A DNA stretch of 64,000 bases from Lachnospiraceae bacterium (GCA_022767285.1 JALENY010000025.1:1-64000), one strand, 5' to 3'. Positions 17,152 to 26,409 are shown, counted from the stretch's first letter. Numbers and translations are program-made. Notes: generated by a model from the sequence alone, not told the origin.

Positions 17152-17216
17152 ATGATGCCAGGGTCAAAAGGTCATGATTTTCATGCAAGCATGAAAAAAT
17201 CATGACTTTGGGACCC
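17152..17216. repeat. Palindromic intergenic repeat, copy 2 (complete)
   Basis: Same unit as at 5522-5578. Here both outer arms are present (GGGTC at 17161, GACCC ending at 17216) around the GTCATGATTTTCATGC inverted repeat, giving a hairpin of about 56 bases. It lies just before the RsmH paralogue. Confidence 0.85.
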
Positions 17217-17244
17217 GCTAAACATGAAAAAGCAGGAGGCAGTT

Positions 17245-18297
17245 ATGGAAAATCAGGAAAAACCGCACAAGCGCCGGGTTCGTTACTCCGGTACTCATCC
17301 GAAGAATTATAAAGAAAAATACAAGGAACATCAGCCGGAAAAGTATGCAGACACCATTGAAAAAATAATTCAAAAAGGAAGTACCCCTGCCGGAATGCAT
17401 ATTTCGATCATGGTAAAGGAAATCCTTGATTTTCTGCAGATAAAACCGGGCATGATCGGGTTGGATGCCACTTTGGGATATGGCGGACACACAAAGGAAA
17501 TGCTGAAGTGTCTGGAAGGCCAGGGACACATCTATGGATTGGATGTAGACCCCATAGAATCGGAAAAAACCAAGCAGCGTCTGGCCAGGCAGGGATTTGG
17601 GGAGGATATCCTGACTGTCCGGCTGCAAAATTTTGCAGATATCGATCTGGTGGCAAAAGAAGTCGGAAAAAAATTTGATTTTATCCTTGCCGATCTTGGA
17701 GTCTCTTCCATGCAGATCGACAATCCGGATCGGGGATTTTCCTACAAAGTGGAAGGCCCTTTGGATCTGCGCATGAACCCCCGGAAGGGAATCGGCGCTG
17801 CGGAGCGTCTGAAAAATATAGATTATGAAGAACTGGTAGGTATGCTGGTGGAAAATTCCGATGAACCCTATGCGGAAGAAATCGCAGAAACTGTGTTTGA
17901 CTGGAAGCGAAAAGGCAAACCGATCGAAACCACAACTCAGTTAAAGAATGCTATTGAGGAGGCGCTTCGCTGCCTGCCGGAAAAAGAGCGGAAGGAAAGC
18001 GTGAAAAAATCGTGCCAGAGAACTTTTCAGGCTCTGCGCATAGATGTAAACAACGAATTTGAAGTGTTGTATGCATTCCTTGAAAAACTGCCGGATGTGC
18101 TGGCTCCCGCCGGAAGGACGGCGATTCTGACTTTCCACTCCGGAGAGGATCGTCTGGTTAAAAAATCCTTTAAAGAAATGCAGCGGGCAGGTCTTTACGC
18201 AGAAGTGTCCAAAGACGTAATACGCCCATCAGCAGAGGAGTGTGCGAGAAATCCCAGGGCAAAATCCACGAAGATGCGCTGGGCTGTGCGGGCATAG
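17245..18297 (+). CDS. rsmH: RsmH/MraW-family methyltransferase paralogue
   Basis: 350 residues. The SAM-dependent methyltransferase fold and RsmH signatures are clear: GLDATLGYGGHTKEML (motif I), GLDVDP, LADLGVSSMQIDNPDRGFSY and LDLRMNP, then TFQALRIDVNNE and FHSGEDRLVKKSF. RsmH N4-methylates C1402 of 16S rRNA. Unlike the usual gene it is not in a mraZ-ftsL-ftsI cluster. It has a basic N-terminal extension of about 45 residues (KPHKRRVRYSGTHPKNYKEK), and FHSGEDR replaces the usual FHSLEDR. The start at 17245 is chosen for GCAGGAGG just before. It may be a second paralogue with a different target. Confidence 0.8.
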   Translation: MENQEKPHKRRVRYSGTHPKNYKEKYKEHQPEKYADTIEKIIQKGSTPAGMHISIMVKEILDFLQIKPGMIGLDATLGYGGHTKEMLKCLEGQGHIYGLDVDPIESEKTKQRLARQGFGEDILTVRLQNFADIDLVAKEVGKKFDFILADLGVSSMQIDNPDRGFSYKVEGPLDLRMNPRKGIGAAERLKNIDYEELVGMLVENSDEPYAEEIAETVFDWKRKGKPIETTTQLKNAIEEALRCLPEKERKESVKKSCQRTFQALRIDVNNEFEVLYAFLEKLPDVLAPAGRTAILTFHSGEDRLVKKSFKEMQRAGLYAEVSKDVIRPSAEECARNPRAKSTKMRWAVRA

Positions 18298-18353
18298 AAG
18301 CCGGATTGCCATGAGAAAAATGCAAAAAAGCGCAGACGGCAAAGGGGCATCGT

Positions 18354-18434
18354 ATGAGAACGGTCAATGGAAGACTGCCGATGCATGTAAAAGCGATTAT
18401 GACAGAAATCAGGTTGAAACATGAAAAATTGTAA
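18354..18434 (+). CDS. Possible 26-residue ORF before the radical SAM gene
   Basis: AAAGGGG lies eight bases before an ATG that opens 26 codons and stops 14 bases inside the radical SAM gene, whose own ribosome site is weak. Its reading could carry ribosomes to that start (translational coupling). The peptide (MRTVNGRLPMHVKAIM start) is not recognised and may not be functional. Confidence 0.25.
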   Translation: MRTVNGRLPMHVKAIMTEIRLKHEKL

Positions 18435-19317
18435 TTTATGTCCCAGAAACTGCAATGCAGACCGACGTAATGGGCAGAGCGGTGTCTGCGGTGTAACAGG
18501 TACCGGTATCCTGGCTGCACGGGCGGCGCTCCATATGTGGGAAGAACCCTGTATTTCCGGAGAAAATGGCTCCGGAGCAGTGTTTTTCAGCGGATGTCCT
18601 CTGCGCTGTATTTACTGCCAGAACTATCATATTGCCCATGCTGAAGTACAAAAGATGATTACTCCGGAGCGGCTGGCCGATATTTTCCTGGAATTGCAGG
18701 AAAAAAATGCGTCAAACATTAATCTTGTGACACCGACTCACTACACCCCTGAGATCATATGGGCTGTGAATCGGGCCAGAGAGCGGGGGCTTGTGCTTCC
18801 GATTGTTTATAACTGCAGTGGTTATGAAAAAGTGGAAACTCTGAAGAACCTGGAGGGTATAGTCGATATTTATCTGACTGATTTTAAATACATGGATCGG
18901 GAAATTGCTGCACGCTATTCAAAAGCAGCGGATTATCCTGAGGCAGCTAAGGCTGCTCTGGCAGAAATGGTGCGCCAGATAAAGGAGGCGGACTTCGATC
19001 GTCAAGGGATGATGAAAAGAGGTGTGATCGTAAGACACCTTTTACTTCCGAATCACGTGAAAAATGCAAAAAGTGTAGTAAAATATGTCTATGAAACCTA
19101 TGGGGACCGGGTGTACCTGAGCTTGATGAATCAGTATACGCCGCTGGTGCAGGTAAAAGACATTCCGGATCTGAACCGGCGCGTCACTGAGCGGGAATAC
19201 GAAAAACTGGTATCTTATGCCATTTCACTCGGTGTAACGCATGGATTCATCCAGGAGGGAAAGACTGCAAAGGAAAGCTTCATACCGGAATTCAACTATG
19301 AAGGATTGCTTCCATAA
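18421..19317 (+). CDS. Radical SAM protein, PflX/PflA-like
   Basis: 298 residues. The N-terminal cysteines CNLCPRNC and the radical SAM motif CPLRCIYCQN (about residues 61-70) ligate a 4Fe-4S cluster that cleaves SAM. The preceding GAVFFSG and the later NLVTPTHYTPEI and IVDIYLTDFKY match the pyruvate-formate-lyase-activating-enzyme-like family (COG1313) found in many anaerobes. Its substrate protein is not known, and no glycyl radical enzyme lies nearby. It may be translated from the small ORF upstream. The gap to the next gene has a strong promoter. Confidence 0.85.
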   Translation: MKNCNLCPRNCNADRRNGQSGVCGVTGTGILAARAALHMWEEPCISGENGSGAVFFSGCPLRCIYCQNYHIAHAEVQKMITPERLADIFLELQEKNASNINLVTPTHYTPEIIWAVNRARERGLVLPIVYNCSGYEKVETLKNLEGIVDIYLTDFKYMDREIAARYSKAADYPEAAKAALAEMVRQIKEADFDRQGMMKRGVIVRHLLLPNHVKNAKSVVKYVYETYGDRVYLSLMNQYTPLVQVKDIPDLNRRVTEREYEKLVSYAISLGVTHGFIQEGKTAKESFIPEFNYEGLLP

Positions 19318-19423
19318 ATGGGAATACAAGGTTAAAATTGACAAAAAAGCGATTTTTCCACGAAAACAGTATTGAAATAACTCAAAAATGTAAAAAAAAA
19401 GTTACAAAAATATTACGACGCAC

Positions 19424-19452
19424 TTGCCAAAATGTAATGATAAAGGTATAAT
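19424..19452 (+). promoter_or_regulatory. Promoter of the GW-repeat NlpC/P60 gene
   Basis: TTGCCA (19424-19429), a 17-base spacer, TATAAT (19447-19452). Upstream, TGTAA (19389-19393) and TTACA (19402-19406) form an inverted repeat on an A-rich tract. Confidence 0.75.
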
Positions 19453-19488
19453 ACAGACATACTGTAATTAATTTGGGAGAGAATGCTT

Positions 19489-21813
19489 ATGGGGAAGAGA
19501 TGCATTAAAAAGTCAATCCTATGTCTGTTTCTTGCAGTAACCATGCTTTTTACGAGCAGTGCTGCATACGCTGCGGAAGCGACTGAGATTGATCGGGGGA
19601 GCAATCCCGTCGTTCAGACCGCACAGGAAAATCCGGATGCGGTGATGACGGCGGAAGAAAAAACAGATTCCGGACAGGAACGCAACGAGGAATCTGCGAT
19701 GTTTGAAAAATCGGACATCCAGGAGGTTCAGACATCGGAGTCGGAAAAAAAGAATCCGGGCTGGGAGGCTCATGACGATGGAACCTGGTCTTATTACGAT
19801 GAAGACGGAAATCCGGTGACCGGATGGATCAAAAGCGGAAGCAACTGGTATTACATAAAGCCTGAAACAAATCGGACGGCAAAAAGTGAGACCCTTAAGA
19901 TAAAAGATGCACTTTATTTCTTTAAAGAAAACTGTGTTATGGCCGCGAATGGCTGGGTTAAGGAAAATGATACCTGGTATCTGGCTTCTGAAAGCGGAGC
20001 GCTTCTGACCGGATGGCAGAAGCGGGGCAGCGTTTGGTATTATCTGGAACCGGAAGAGGGGAAGATGCTGACCGGGCTGCAGGAGATTGAGGGCGATACG
20101 TATCTTCTGGCTGATTCCGGAGCTATGCAGACGGGTTGGAAGACTATTGATGGATACAGTTACTTTTTCTCTTCAAACGGGAAAATGAAGAAAAACGCGT
20201 GGGAGGCCTGGAATGGAGGATGGTACTATCTTCTGGAAGACGGAAAAATGGCTCCGGCAGGCTGGCTCACGATCGGAGAAAGCAAAAAATATTATCTGGA
20301 TGAGAAATGCCGGATGGTATCCGGTTGGCAAAAGTTGGTCGAAAAATGGTATTATTTCGGAGCGGCAAGCGATGGAGCCATGAAAACCGGCTGGCAGAAG
20401 ATCAAGCAGAAATGGTATTACTTCAGTCCGGAAGACGGAACGATGACTTACGGATGGCAGAAGATCGATGGCCTCTGGTACTATCTGGGCCCTGATCCGG
20501 ATGACGGCGTCATGCGCAAGGGCTGGATAAAGCTGAAAGATGTCTGGTATTACCTGAAACCGGACGGAGCTGCAAGTGTCGGCTGGCAGACGATTTCCGA
20601 TAAGTTATACTATTTTGACCAGAACTGCAAAATGCAGACCGGATGGATCACCCTGGAGAATATAAAATATTTATTGGGTGAAGACGGAGCTGCGAAGCTG
20701 GGCTGGCTGCAGATTGAGGATGACTGGTACTATTTCGACAAGACTACCGGTGCCATGATGACCGGTTGGCAAAAAATAGGCAACGGGACTTATTATTTCG
20801 GGGATGAGAACGATGGTGTTGCGAAGACCGGCTGGCAAAAGATCGATGGCATTTGGTACTATTTCAGTCCGAGTACCTGTGCCATGAAAACCGGCTGGCT
20901 GAAAGATCAGGGGAAATGGTACTATCTTGATCCGGCCAATAAGGGTGCGATGGCAGTGGGCTGGCTGCAGATCAGCGGAAAGTGGTATTATTTTTACTCC
21001 AACGGCGAGATGGCGGCAAACACGATCATTGATGGAAAATACTATGTGGACAGCAATGGCGTCTGGATTGAAGATGCTGTGCTGGAAAACCGGTTTACAC
21101 CGCTGGACGGCGGGCAGAAAACCATAAAGAACCTGCTTCAGAATGCCATGAAACCGGTGGGGAGCACTCTGTATATCTGGGGCGGCGGCCATGATACCGG
21201 GGAAAACGGCGATGCGCGCCGCTACGGGGTAAATCCTCAGTGGGCGGAATTTTACCGTTCACAGGATTCCAGTTACGATTATGAAGATCACATGTGGGAA
21301 TATGGAAACGGATTGGATTGTTCCGGGTTTGTGTGCTGGGCTGTTTACAACACAGTCAATAATAAGAGCAATCAGTCCTGGAAAATATCAACGTCTTCCG
21401 GAGTTGCATCGTTATATGCAAGTGAATATGGATGGGGAACATTGCTGAGTAATCCCAGTAGTTTTAAACCGGGTGACCTGGTCAGCATGAGCGGACACAC
21501 TTATATTGTGATCGGGCAGTGCAGTGATAACAGTTTGGTGCTTGTGCATTCAACACCGCAGGCGGTACAGATCAGCGGGACATGTACTCCAAGCGGATCC
21601 TGGAGCAGCGAAGCCCGTGAGCTGGCTCAGCATTATATGGATAAGTATTATCCGGACTGGTATTTTACTTCCCAGGGATGTGGTACAAGTTATATGAGCG
21701 ACATCAAAGTGAATCGATGGAGTGTGAATGGTTCCGGCATTATGACGGATCCGGATGGCTATCAGAGTATGTCTGCCAAAGAAGTGCTGGCAGATCTGTT
21801 TGGCGAAAATTAG
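19489..21813 (+). CDS. Secreted GW-repeat cell-wall protein with NlpC/P60-like domain
   Basis: 774 residues. The signal peptide ends near ASAYAAEA, followed by an acidic low-complexity stretch. About 20 choline-binding-type repeats (GWxxxxxxWYYxxxxGxMxTGW) fill residues 90-530. The C-terminal domain has the NlpC/P60 cysteine in LDCSGFVCW (Cys 611) and the histidine in SGHTYIVIG (His 670), plus YIWGGGHD. It is thus a likely peptidoglycan endopeptidase or amidase held on the surface by teichoic-acid or glycan binding. The start at 19489 has GGGAGAG at a normal distance; the ATG at 19483 is too close. A BMP-type lipoprotein follows after 20 bases. Confidence 0.88.
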   Translation: MGKRCIKKSILCLFLAVTMLFTSSAAYAAEATEIDRGSNPVVQTAQENPDAVMTAEEKTDSGQERNEESAMFEKSDIQEVQTSESEKKNPGWEAHDDGTWSYYDEDGNPVTGWIKSGSNWYYIKPETNRTAKSETLKIKDALYFFKENCVMAANGWVKENDTWYLASESGALLTGWQKRGSVWYYLEPEEGKMLTGLQEIEGDTYLLADSGAMQTGWKTIDGYSYFFSSNGKMKKNAWEAWNGGWYYLLEDGKMAPAGWLTIGESKKYYLDEKCRMVSGWQKLVEKWYYFGAASDGAMKTGWQKIKQKWYYFSPEDGTMTYGWQKIDGLWYYLGPDPDDGVMRKGWIKLKDVWYYLKPDGAASVGWQTISDKLYYFDQNCKMQTGWITLENIKYLLGEDGAAKLGWLQIEDDWYYFDKTTGAMMTGWQKIGNGTYYFGDENDGVAKTGWQKIDGIWYYFSPSTCAMKTGWLKDQGKWYYLDPANKGAMAVGWLQISGKWYYFYSNGEMAANTIIDGKYYVDSNGVWIEDAVLENRFTPLDGGQKTIKNLLQNAMKPVGSTLYIWGGGHDTGENGDARRYGVNPQWAEFYRSQDSSYDYEDHMWEYGNGLDCSGFVCWAVYNTVNNKSNQSWKISTSSGVASLYASEYGWGTLLSNPSSFKPGDLVSMSGHTYIVIGQCSDNSLVLVHSTPQAVQISGTCTPSGSWSSEARELAQHYMDKYYPDWYFTSQGCGTSYMSDIKVNRWSVNGSGIMTDPDGYQSMSAKEVLADLFGEN

Positions 21814-21833
21814 TTAGAAAAGGAAAGCACAGT

Positions 21834-22883
21834 ATGAAGAAAAAATTGGCGGTTCTGCTTCTGGGCGGGCTGGCGCTGTTAAACCTGACTGCCTGCGGAG
21901 AAGATCCGGATGCAAAAAAATATGCATTGATAGTAAATAAAGGCACAGAAGAATATGAACAGTATTCCGGGCAGGCCTGGGAGGGAATAGAGAAGTTCTC
22001 AGGGGAGCAGGGCGTCAAGTGCGGAAAATATGAGCCGGAGGGAAATGAAGTCAGCGCAGTCACTACAGTTATAGATCAGGCTGTGGATGAGGGGGCAGAA
22101 GTTGTTTTTTGTATCGGTGAAGATGCAGCGGAAGCGGTCTATAAGGCACAGAAAAGTCATAAAAAGGTACATTTTTATTTGATCGGCGCCGAACCTCATA
22201 AGGAAAAATCAGAAGAGCCTTCGATCCGGGAAAATACAAGTGCTGTTTATTTTGATGAAGTGGAACAGGGATTTCTGGCCGGTTATGCGGCCGTATCGGA
22301 AGGCGCCCGCAGTGTTGGATTTCTGGCGGGAGAAAAAAGTGAGAGAAATGAAAAACTTCTGAGCGGATTTATTCAGGGGGCGGAAGCGGCAGCTTCGGAA
22401 GCCGGATTAAACGCCGGTGCGGTTACTCTGTATCAGAAATATACCGGTGAAAACAAATTGTCTCCGGCCTATATGGCAGATGCAATCGAGTGGTATAAGA
22501 ACAACTGCGAGATTATCTTTGCTCCGGATGATAAGGTTGCGGCATCGGTGGCAAAAGCAGCTGAAAATCAGAACCGGGAGCTGATCTGTGCGGATGCGGA
22601 TGGGACTGCGATTTCGGCGCAGGTGTTGACCAGTGCCAATAAGGATTATGCAGGATTTGCCTATTATGCGCTGAAACAATATGTAAATGAGTCCTTTGCC
22701 GGTGAGACAACAACGATTGCGGGAGCAAAGGAAAGTGCGGTTTCTCTGGACATGGAGCATGCCTCTTTTACTGCATTTCCACAGGAAGCTTACCTGGCCA
22801 TGTATCAGAAACTGTGTGATGGTTCTTATGCATTGACCGAGACTGCACCCACAACTACAATCGTAACAATTGTGGCAGAATAA
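21834..22883 (+). CDS. BMP-family substrate-binding lipoprotein
   Basis: 349 residues with the lipobox LNLTAC (Cys 21). The mature part has the two-lobed periplasmic-binding fold of the basic membrane protein family (nucleoside and similar ligands): YALIVNKGTEEYEQYSGQAW, SARSVGF-like GARSVGFLAGE and ELICADADG. The usual ATPase and permease genes are absent on both sides, so it is either an orphan binding protein or a surface sensor. It lies 20 bases after the NlpC/P60 gene, with AAAGGAAAG as ribosome site, and is probably cotranscribed. A strong terminator follows. The ligand is unknown. Confidence 0.75.
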   Translation: MKKKLAVLLLGGLALLNLTACGEDPDAKKYALIVNKGTEEYEQYSGQAWEGIEKFSGEQGVKCGKYEPEGNEVSAVTTVIDQAVDEGAEVVFCIGEDAAEAVYKAQKSHKKVHFYLIGAEPHKEKSEEPSIRENTSAVYFDEVEQGFLAGYAAVSEGARSVGFLAGEKSERNEKLLSGFIQGAEAAASEAGLNAGAVTLYQKYTGENKLSPAYMADAIEWYKNNCEIIFAPDDKVAASVAKAAENQNRELICADADGTAISAQVLTSANKDYAGFAYYALKQYVNESFAGETTTIAGAKESAVSLDMEHASFTAFPQEAYLAMYQKLCDGSYALTETAPTTTIVTIVAE

Positions 22884-22914
22884 TAATACTGTTTTTTGAA
22901 AAAAAGCTGAGATT

Positions 22915-22964
22915 AAAAAAGCATTCCGAAAATCGGTTTTGACTGATATTCGGAATGCTTTTTT
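22915..22964. terminator. Bidirectional terminator between lipoprotein and MATE genes
   Basis: AAAAAAGCATTCCGAA pairs with TTCGGAATGCTTTTTT around an 18-base loop; it serves the lipoprotein on plus and the MATE gene on minus. Confidence 0.85.
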
Positions 22965-22972
22965 AGGTTTTG

Positions 22973-24307
22973 TCAGGATATGGCTGTGTTTTTCCAGGAT
23001 TCTTTGCGATAAAAAACAATTGACAGAACCGTTCCCAGTGTCCAGCCGATAGGCCAGGAACACCAGATGCCCAGAGAACCGAAAAATCCGGACAGGACGA
23101 TGGACAGAACGACACGCAATATCAGGTCCGTAAATGTGGAAATCATAAACATGGTCATCTGACCGGAACCTCTTAAAATACCGTCTGCTGCCAATTTTAC
23201 GGCCACTACGAAGTAAAAAGGTGAGACAATGTGCAGAAACTGGATGCCTGTCTGTACCGCAGTTCCGGTGGGCTCATCCAGAAAGAGCAGCAGCAGATAT
23301 TTTCCTGCAAAGAAGTAGCCAAAGGCCAGAGGAATGCATAAAATCCAGACCATTTTGATTCCGGCGCGAAAACCGCTCTTGATTCGGTCAAATTTTATAG
23401 CGCCTATATTCTGAGCCGTATAGTTTGAAATACCGTTTCCGACTGTGGTCAGGGATGTGATGACCAGATTGTTGAGTTTTATTGCGGCGGAATAGCCGGC
23501 GATTACACTGGGACCAAAGCCGTTGATTACACTCTGAATGACAATATTTCCTACGGATACAAAACTCTGCTGCAGAATGCTTGGAACGGCAATGACAACA
23601 ATTTTAGTGAAAATACTCAAGGAAAATAAGACAACTTTCTCGTCGCTTTTGATTGAATGAATCCGTCGAAGGACAACAAGAACTGCCAGAACAGCGCTGA
23701 CCCCCTGACAGAGAAAAGTTGCCCATGCAACACCGGCTACGCCCATATGAAAAGCTGTCACAAACAGAATATCTACTGCGATGTTGCAGGTGGAAGAGAT
23801 GGCCAGGAAAATAAACGGTGTCCTGGAGTCACCGAGGGCAGAAAAAATACCGGTTGATATATTATAAAAGAATAAAAACGGCAGCCCCAGTATGTAGATT
23901 CTCAGATACAGCAGAGAATCTGCCATGATCTCTTCCGGTGTACGGATCAGAGTAAGGAGCAGTTTAGAGGTTCCGAAGCCGAATATCATAAGAGTCGCAC
24001 AGAGTACGGCCACTGAGATTAAAGAAGTAAAGATGGCTGTTTTCATCTCGGAATATTTTTTGGCCCCAAAAAACTGTGAGACAATAACAGAACATCCGAT
24101 GTTACACCCAAATGCAAAAGCGATAAATATTAAAGTGATTTCGTAACTGTTTCCTACGGCAGCCAGTGCTTGTTCACCGATAAACTTTCCTGCCACAAGG
24201 CTGTCCGCAATGTTATATAGCTGCTGGAAAATTACGCTGCCGAACAAGGGCAGGCAAAACTGCCAGAGTACTTTCGACGGTCTTCCGATCGTAAGATCCC
24301 GATTCAT
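22973..24307 (-). CDS. MATE-family efflux transporter
   Basis: 444 residues with about twelve membrane helices in two homologous halves. The N-terminus LTIGRPSKVLWQFCLPLFGS and the repeated patterns (NIADSLVAGKFIGEQALAAVGN; NGFGPSVIAGYSAAIKL) are typical of MATE antiporters, which expel drugs or metabolites using Na+ or H+. The start at 24307 has GGGAGGG in front; the frame begins at 24325. It is separated by about 210 bases of apparently empty DNA from the next gene on the same strand, so it likely has its own promoter. The substrate is unknown. Confidence 0.9.
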   Translation of the reverse strand: MNRDLTIGRPSKVLWQFCLPLFGSVIFQQLYNIADSLVAGKFIGEQALAAVGNSYEITLIFIAFAFGCNIGCSVIVSQFFGAKKYSEMKTAIFTSLISVAVLCATLMIFGFGTSKLLLTLIRTPEEIMADSLLYLRIYILGLPFLFFYNISTGIFSALGDSRTPFIFLAISSTCNIAVDILFVTAFHMGVAGVAWATFLCQGVSAVLAVLVVLRRIHSIKSDEKVVLFSLSIFTKIVVIAVPSILQQSFVSVGNIVIQSVINGFGPSVIAGYSAAIKLNNLVITSLTTVGNGISNYTAQNIGAIKFDRIKSGFRAGIKMVWILCIPLAFGYFFAGKYLLLLFLDEPTGTAVQTGIQFLHIVSPFYFVVAVKLAADGILRGSGQMTMFMISTFTDLILRVVLSIVLSGFFGSLGIWCSWPIGWTLGTVLSIVFYRKESWKNTAIS

Positions 24308-24520
24308 ATATATCCCTCCCTGCATGTTCTAATGTTTTGATCCAGATGGAAATTAACCCCTCGGACATTATACGCTTCATAAAATAAGAATTCAAATCTT
24401 TTTTGCTTTATTTATTGGGAAGAAAAATATGTTCGGAAGTCATTGGCAGCTGAGGGAGCACAACCTGACAACATCATCAACAAGTTGTGTTATATGCAGA
24501 TGCAGACAGCGGATTAATTG

Positions 24521-25549
24521 TCACAGTTTTGCAATATCATCAATAAGTGCGTCAATTTCTTCCGGTTTCGTGCTCCAGCTGGTACAGAAACGGATACAGT
24601 GATGATCTGCATCGATTTTTTCTTCATATTCAAATATGTATTTTTGGGCCAATTGATTCATCTGCTTTTCTGTTACAACCACAAACTGCTGATTCGTGGG
24701 GCTCTCGATATAAGCGGGAATGCCCTTTTGGGCAAAAGCTTCTTTGATCTTCATGGCGTATGCTACCGCTTTTTTGGTGATGTCAAAATAAAGGCCACCG
24801 TTGAATAAGGTATAGAACTGCAGACCTAAAAGCCATCCTTTTGCCAGCATGGCACCGTTTTGTTTCATATAGCTCCGGAAATCAACCTTAAGTGCCGGAT
24901 TGGTGATTACAACTGCTTCCCCAAACATAGCGCCGCATTTGGTTCCGCCGCAGTAAAATACATCTGCAAGGCGGGCAAGATCAGCCAGTGTCACATCGGA
25001 AGCGCCCAGACCATAACCCAGGCGAGCTCCGTCAATAAACAGGTAGAGGCCATATTTTTTACAGACAGTATGGATGTCTTCCAGTTCTTTTTTGGAGTAG
25101 ACGGTTCCGTATTCCGTAGGGAAAGAGAGATATACCATTTTAGGCTGCGTGATGTGTTCCTGAATGCCGCTGTCTGCGTAGCGTTTCGCGATTGCTGCAA
25201 TTTGTGCTGCGGATATTTTCCCGTTGACAGCGGGCAGGGTCTGTATTTTGTGACCGCAGTTCTCCACTGCGCCGGTTTCGTGCACATGGATATGACCGGA
25301 ATCGGCACTTATAACACTCTGATAAGGCCGAAGAGCTGCAGTGATCACAGTAAAATTTGTTTGAGTGCCGCCTACCAGAAAATGAATCGCGGCATTTTCG
25401 CAGTTCAGATATTTTTTGATCTCGGCAGCAGCCTTTTCGCACCAGGGATCCAAGCCGTAACCGCTGTAGCTGTCATTATTTGTACTGGCCAGTGCCTCCA
25501 GAATGGCCGGATGGGCGCCGTGGTTATAATCGTTGTTGAATCGTATCAT
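24521..25549 (-). CDS. Threonine aldolase-like PLP enzyme
   Basis: 342 residues of the beta-eliminating lyase/threonine aldolase family. Seen: the N-terminal FNNDYNHGAHPAI, HVHETGAVE (ring-stacking histidine), PTEYGTVYS, LFIDGARLGYGL (Asp and Arg that hold PLP), and FYCGGTKCGAMFGE with the PLP lysine near residue 202. Members split L-threonine or allo-threonine to glycine and acetaldehyde; other beta-hydroxy amino acids are possible. AAAGGAGAGC precedes the ATG. The start shares four bases (ATGA) with the stop of the AraC-type regulator upstream, so the pair is translationally coupled. Confidence 0.85.
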   Translation of the reverse strand: MIRFNNDYNHGAHPAILEALASTNNDSYSGYGLDPWCEKAAAEIKKYLNCENAAIHFLVGGTQTNFTVITAALRPYQSVISADSGHIHVHETGAVENCGHKIQTLPAVNGKISAAQIAAIAKRYADSGIQEHITQPKMVYLSFPTEYGTVYSKKELEDIHTVCKKYGLYLFIDGARLGYGLGASDVTLADLARLADVFYCGGTKCGAMFGEAVVITNPALKVDFRSYMKQNGAMLAKGWLLGLQFYTLFNGGLYFDITKKAVAYAMKIKEAFAQKGIPAYIESPTNQQFVVVTEKQMNQLAQKYIFEYEEKIDADHHCIRFCTSWSTKPEEIDALIDDIAKL

Positions 25550-26409
25550 TTTTGCTCTCCTTTTACTGTACCGTTCTGATTTCTCCATGTTCTTGGGGAA
25601 ACTCCGTAGACATTTTTGAATGCGCGGGAAAAATGCAGAGGGTTGGGATAACCGACTGCGTTTCCGATATCCGCCACGGATAAGGAAGTAAGTTTCAATA
25701 GTTCAGTGGCCTTGATCATGCGGTAATTCAAAAGAAATTCCTGGGGTGATCTGCCCACAGAATCATGGAAGATTTTTCCGAAATAGCTTCTGTTCAGGCC
25801 GCAGACGGCAGCAATATCTTCCACAGAAATATCATTTTGAAAATTCTGTTCAATATAAGTTAATGCTTCTTTTATGTAAAAATCCCGCAGTTTGCTGTGC
25901 TTCGGTGTATACAACTGTGCCGAAGAGCGTGTGAGATAGTCAAGAAAAAGGTATAGATGTCCGATCAGATGGATTGGTGAGGCCTCACTGTGGTGTGCAA
26001 TATACAGCATCTCATTCATCATTTCTTCACGCAGATCTCTTGCACGGGTATGATAAATGGGATTGTCCCGGGAAAGTCCGGCAATCTCAACAGCCTCTTT
26101 GACCCGGAGCCCGTCAAATTCCAACCAGGTGTATTCCCAGGGAATTTCTTTTGAAGCCATGTACATGGCAACCTGGCCGGGAAAAAGCAGGAACCCCTGA
26201 CCGCTTTTGATGGAATAGGTCTGTGTCACGCCTCTTGAATCATCGGCGGTCAGTGTACCGGTACCCGAGATGACATAGTGAAACAGATAGTGATTGCGGG
26301 TAGCGGGGCCGAAGGAGTGGCCGGGGGTACATTTTTCCCAGCCGTATTGGTAAAGACCAAGATCGACAAAATATTCATTGGGGAATATGGAAAAAAGATA
26401 GTTATTCAT
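25546..26409 (-). CDS. AraC-family regulator of the alpha-galactoside locus
   Basis: 287 residues: an N-terminal cupin-type sensing domain (HYLFHYVISGTGTL, GFLLFPGQ, WEYTWLEFDG) and a C-terminal pair of helix-turn-helix motifs (ISVEDIAAVCGLNRSYFGKIF; LSVADIGNAVGYPNPLHFSRAF). This is the MsmR/RafR-like layout of regulators that activate sugar uptake operons. The start at 26409 has GGAGGTTTC; a longer frame from 26463 lacks one. It is divergent from an ABC importer with alpha-galactosidase, and the shared gap carries repeated GCATTATGGTAT sites. It also heads a two-gene operon with the aldolase. Confidence 0.88.
   Translation of the reverse strand: MNNYLFSIFPNEYFVDLGLYQYGWEKCTPGHSFGPATRNHYLFHYVISGTGTLTADDSRGVTQTYSIKSGQGFLLFPGQVAMYMASKEIPWEYTWLEFDGLRVKEAVEIAGLSRDNPIYHTRARDLREEMMNEMLYIAHHSEASPIHLIGHLYLFLDYLTRSSAQLYTPKHSKLRDFYIKEALTYIEQNFQNDISVEDIAAVCGLNRSYFGKIFHDSVGRSPQEFLLNYRMIKATELLKLTSLSVADIGNAVGYPNPLHFSRAFKNVYGVSPRTWRNQNGTVKGEQK

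Noticed and set aside
20000-21060. Regular repeats that could suggest a CRISPR array
   Set aside because: They are imperfect 60-base coding repeats of the GW type, in frame within one gene; there are no identical repeats with unique spacers.
24860-25579. Plus-strand open frame opposite the aldolase-like gene
   Set aside because: Antisense shadow; the PLP motifs on the minus strand decide.
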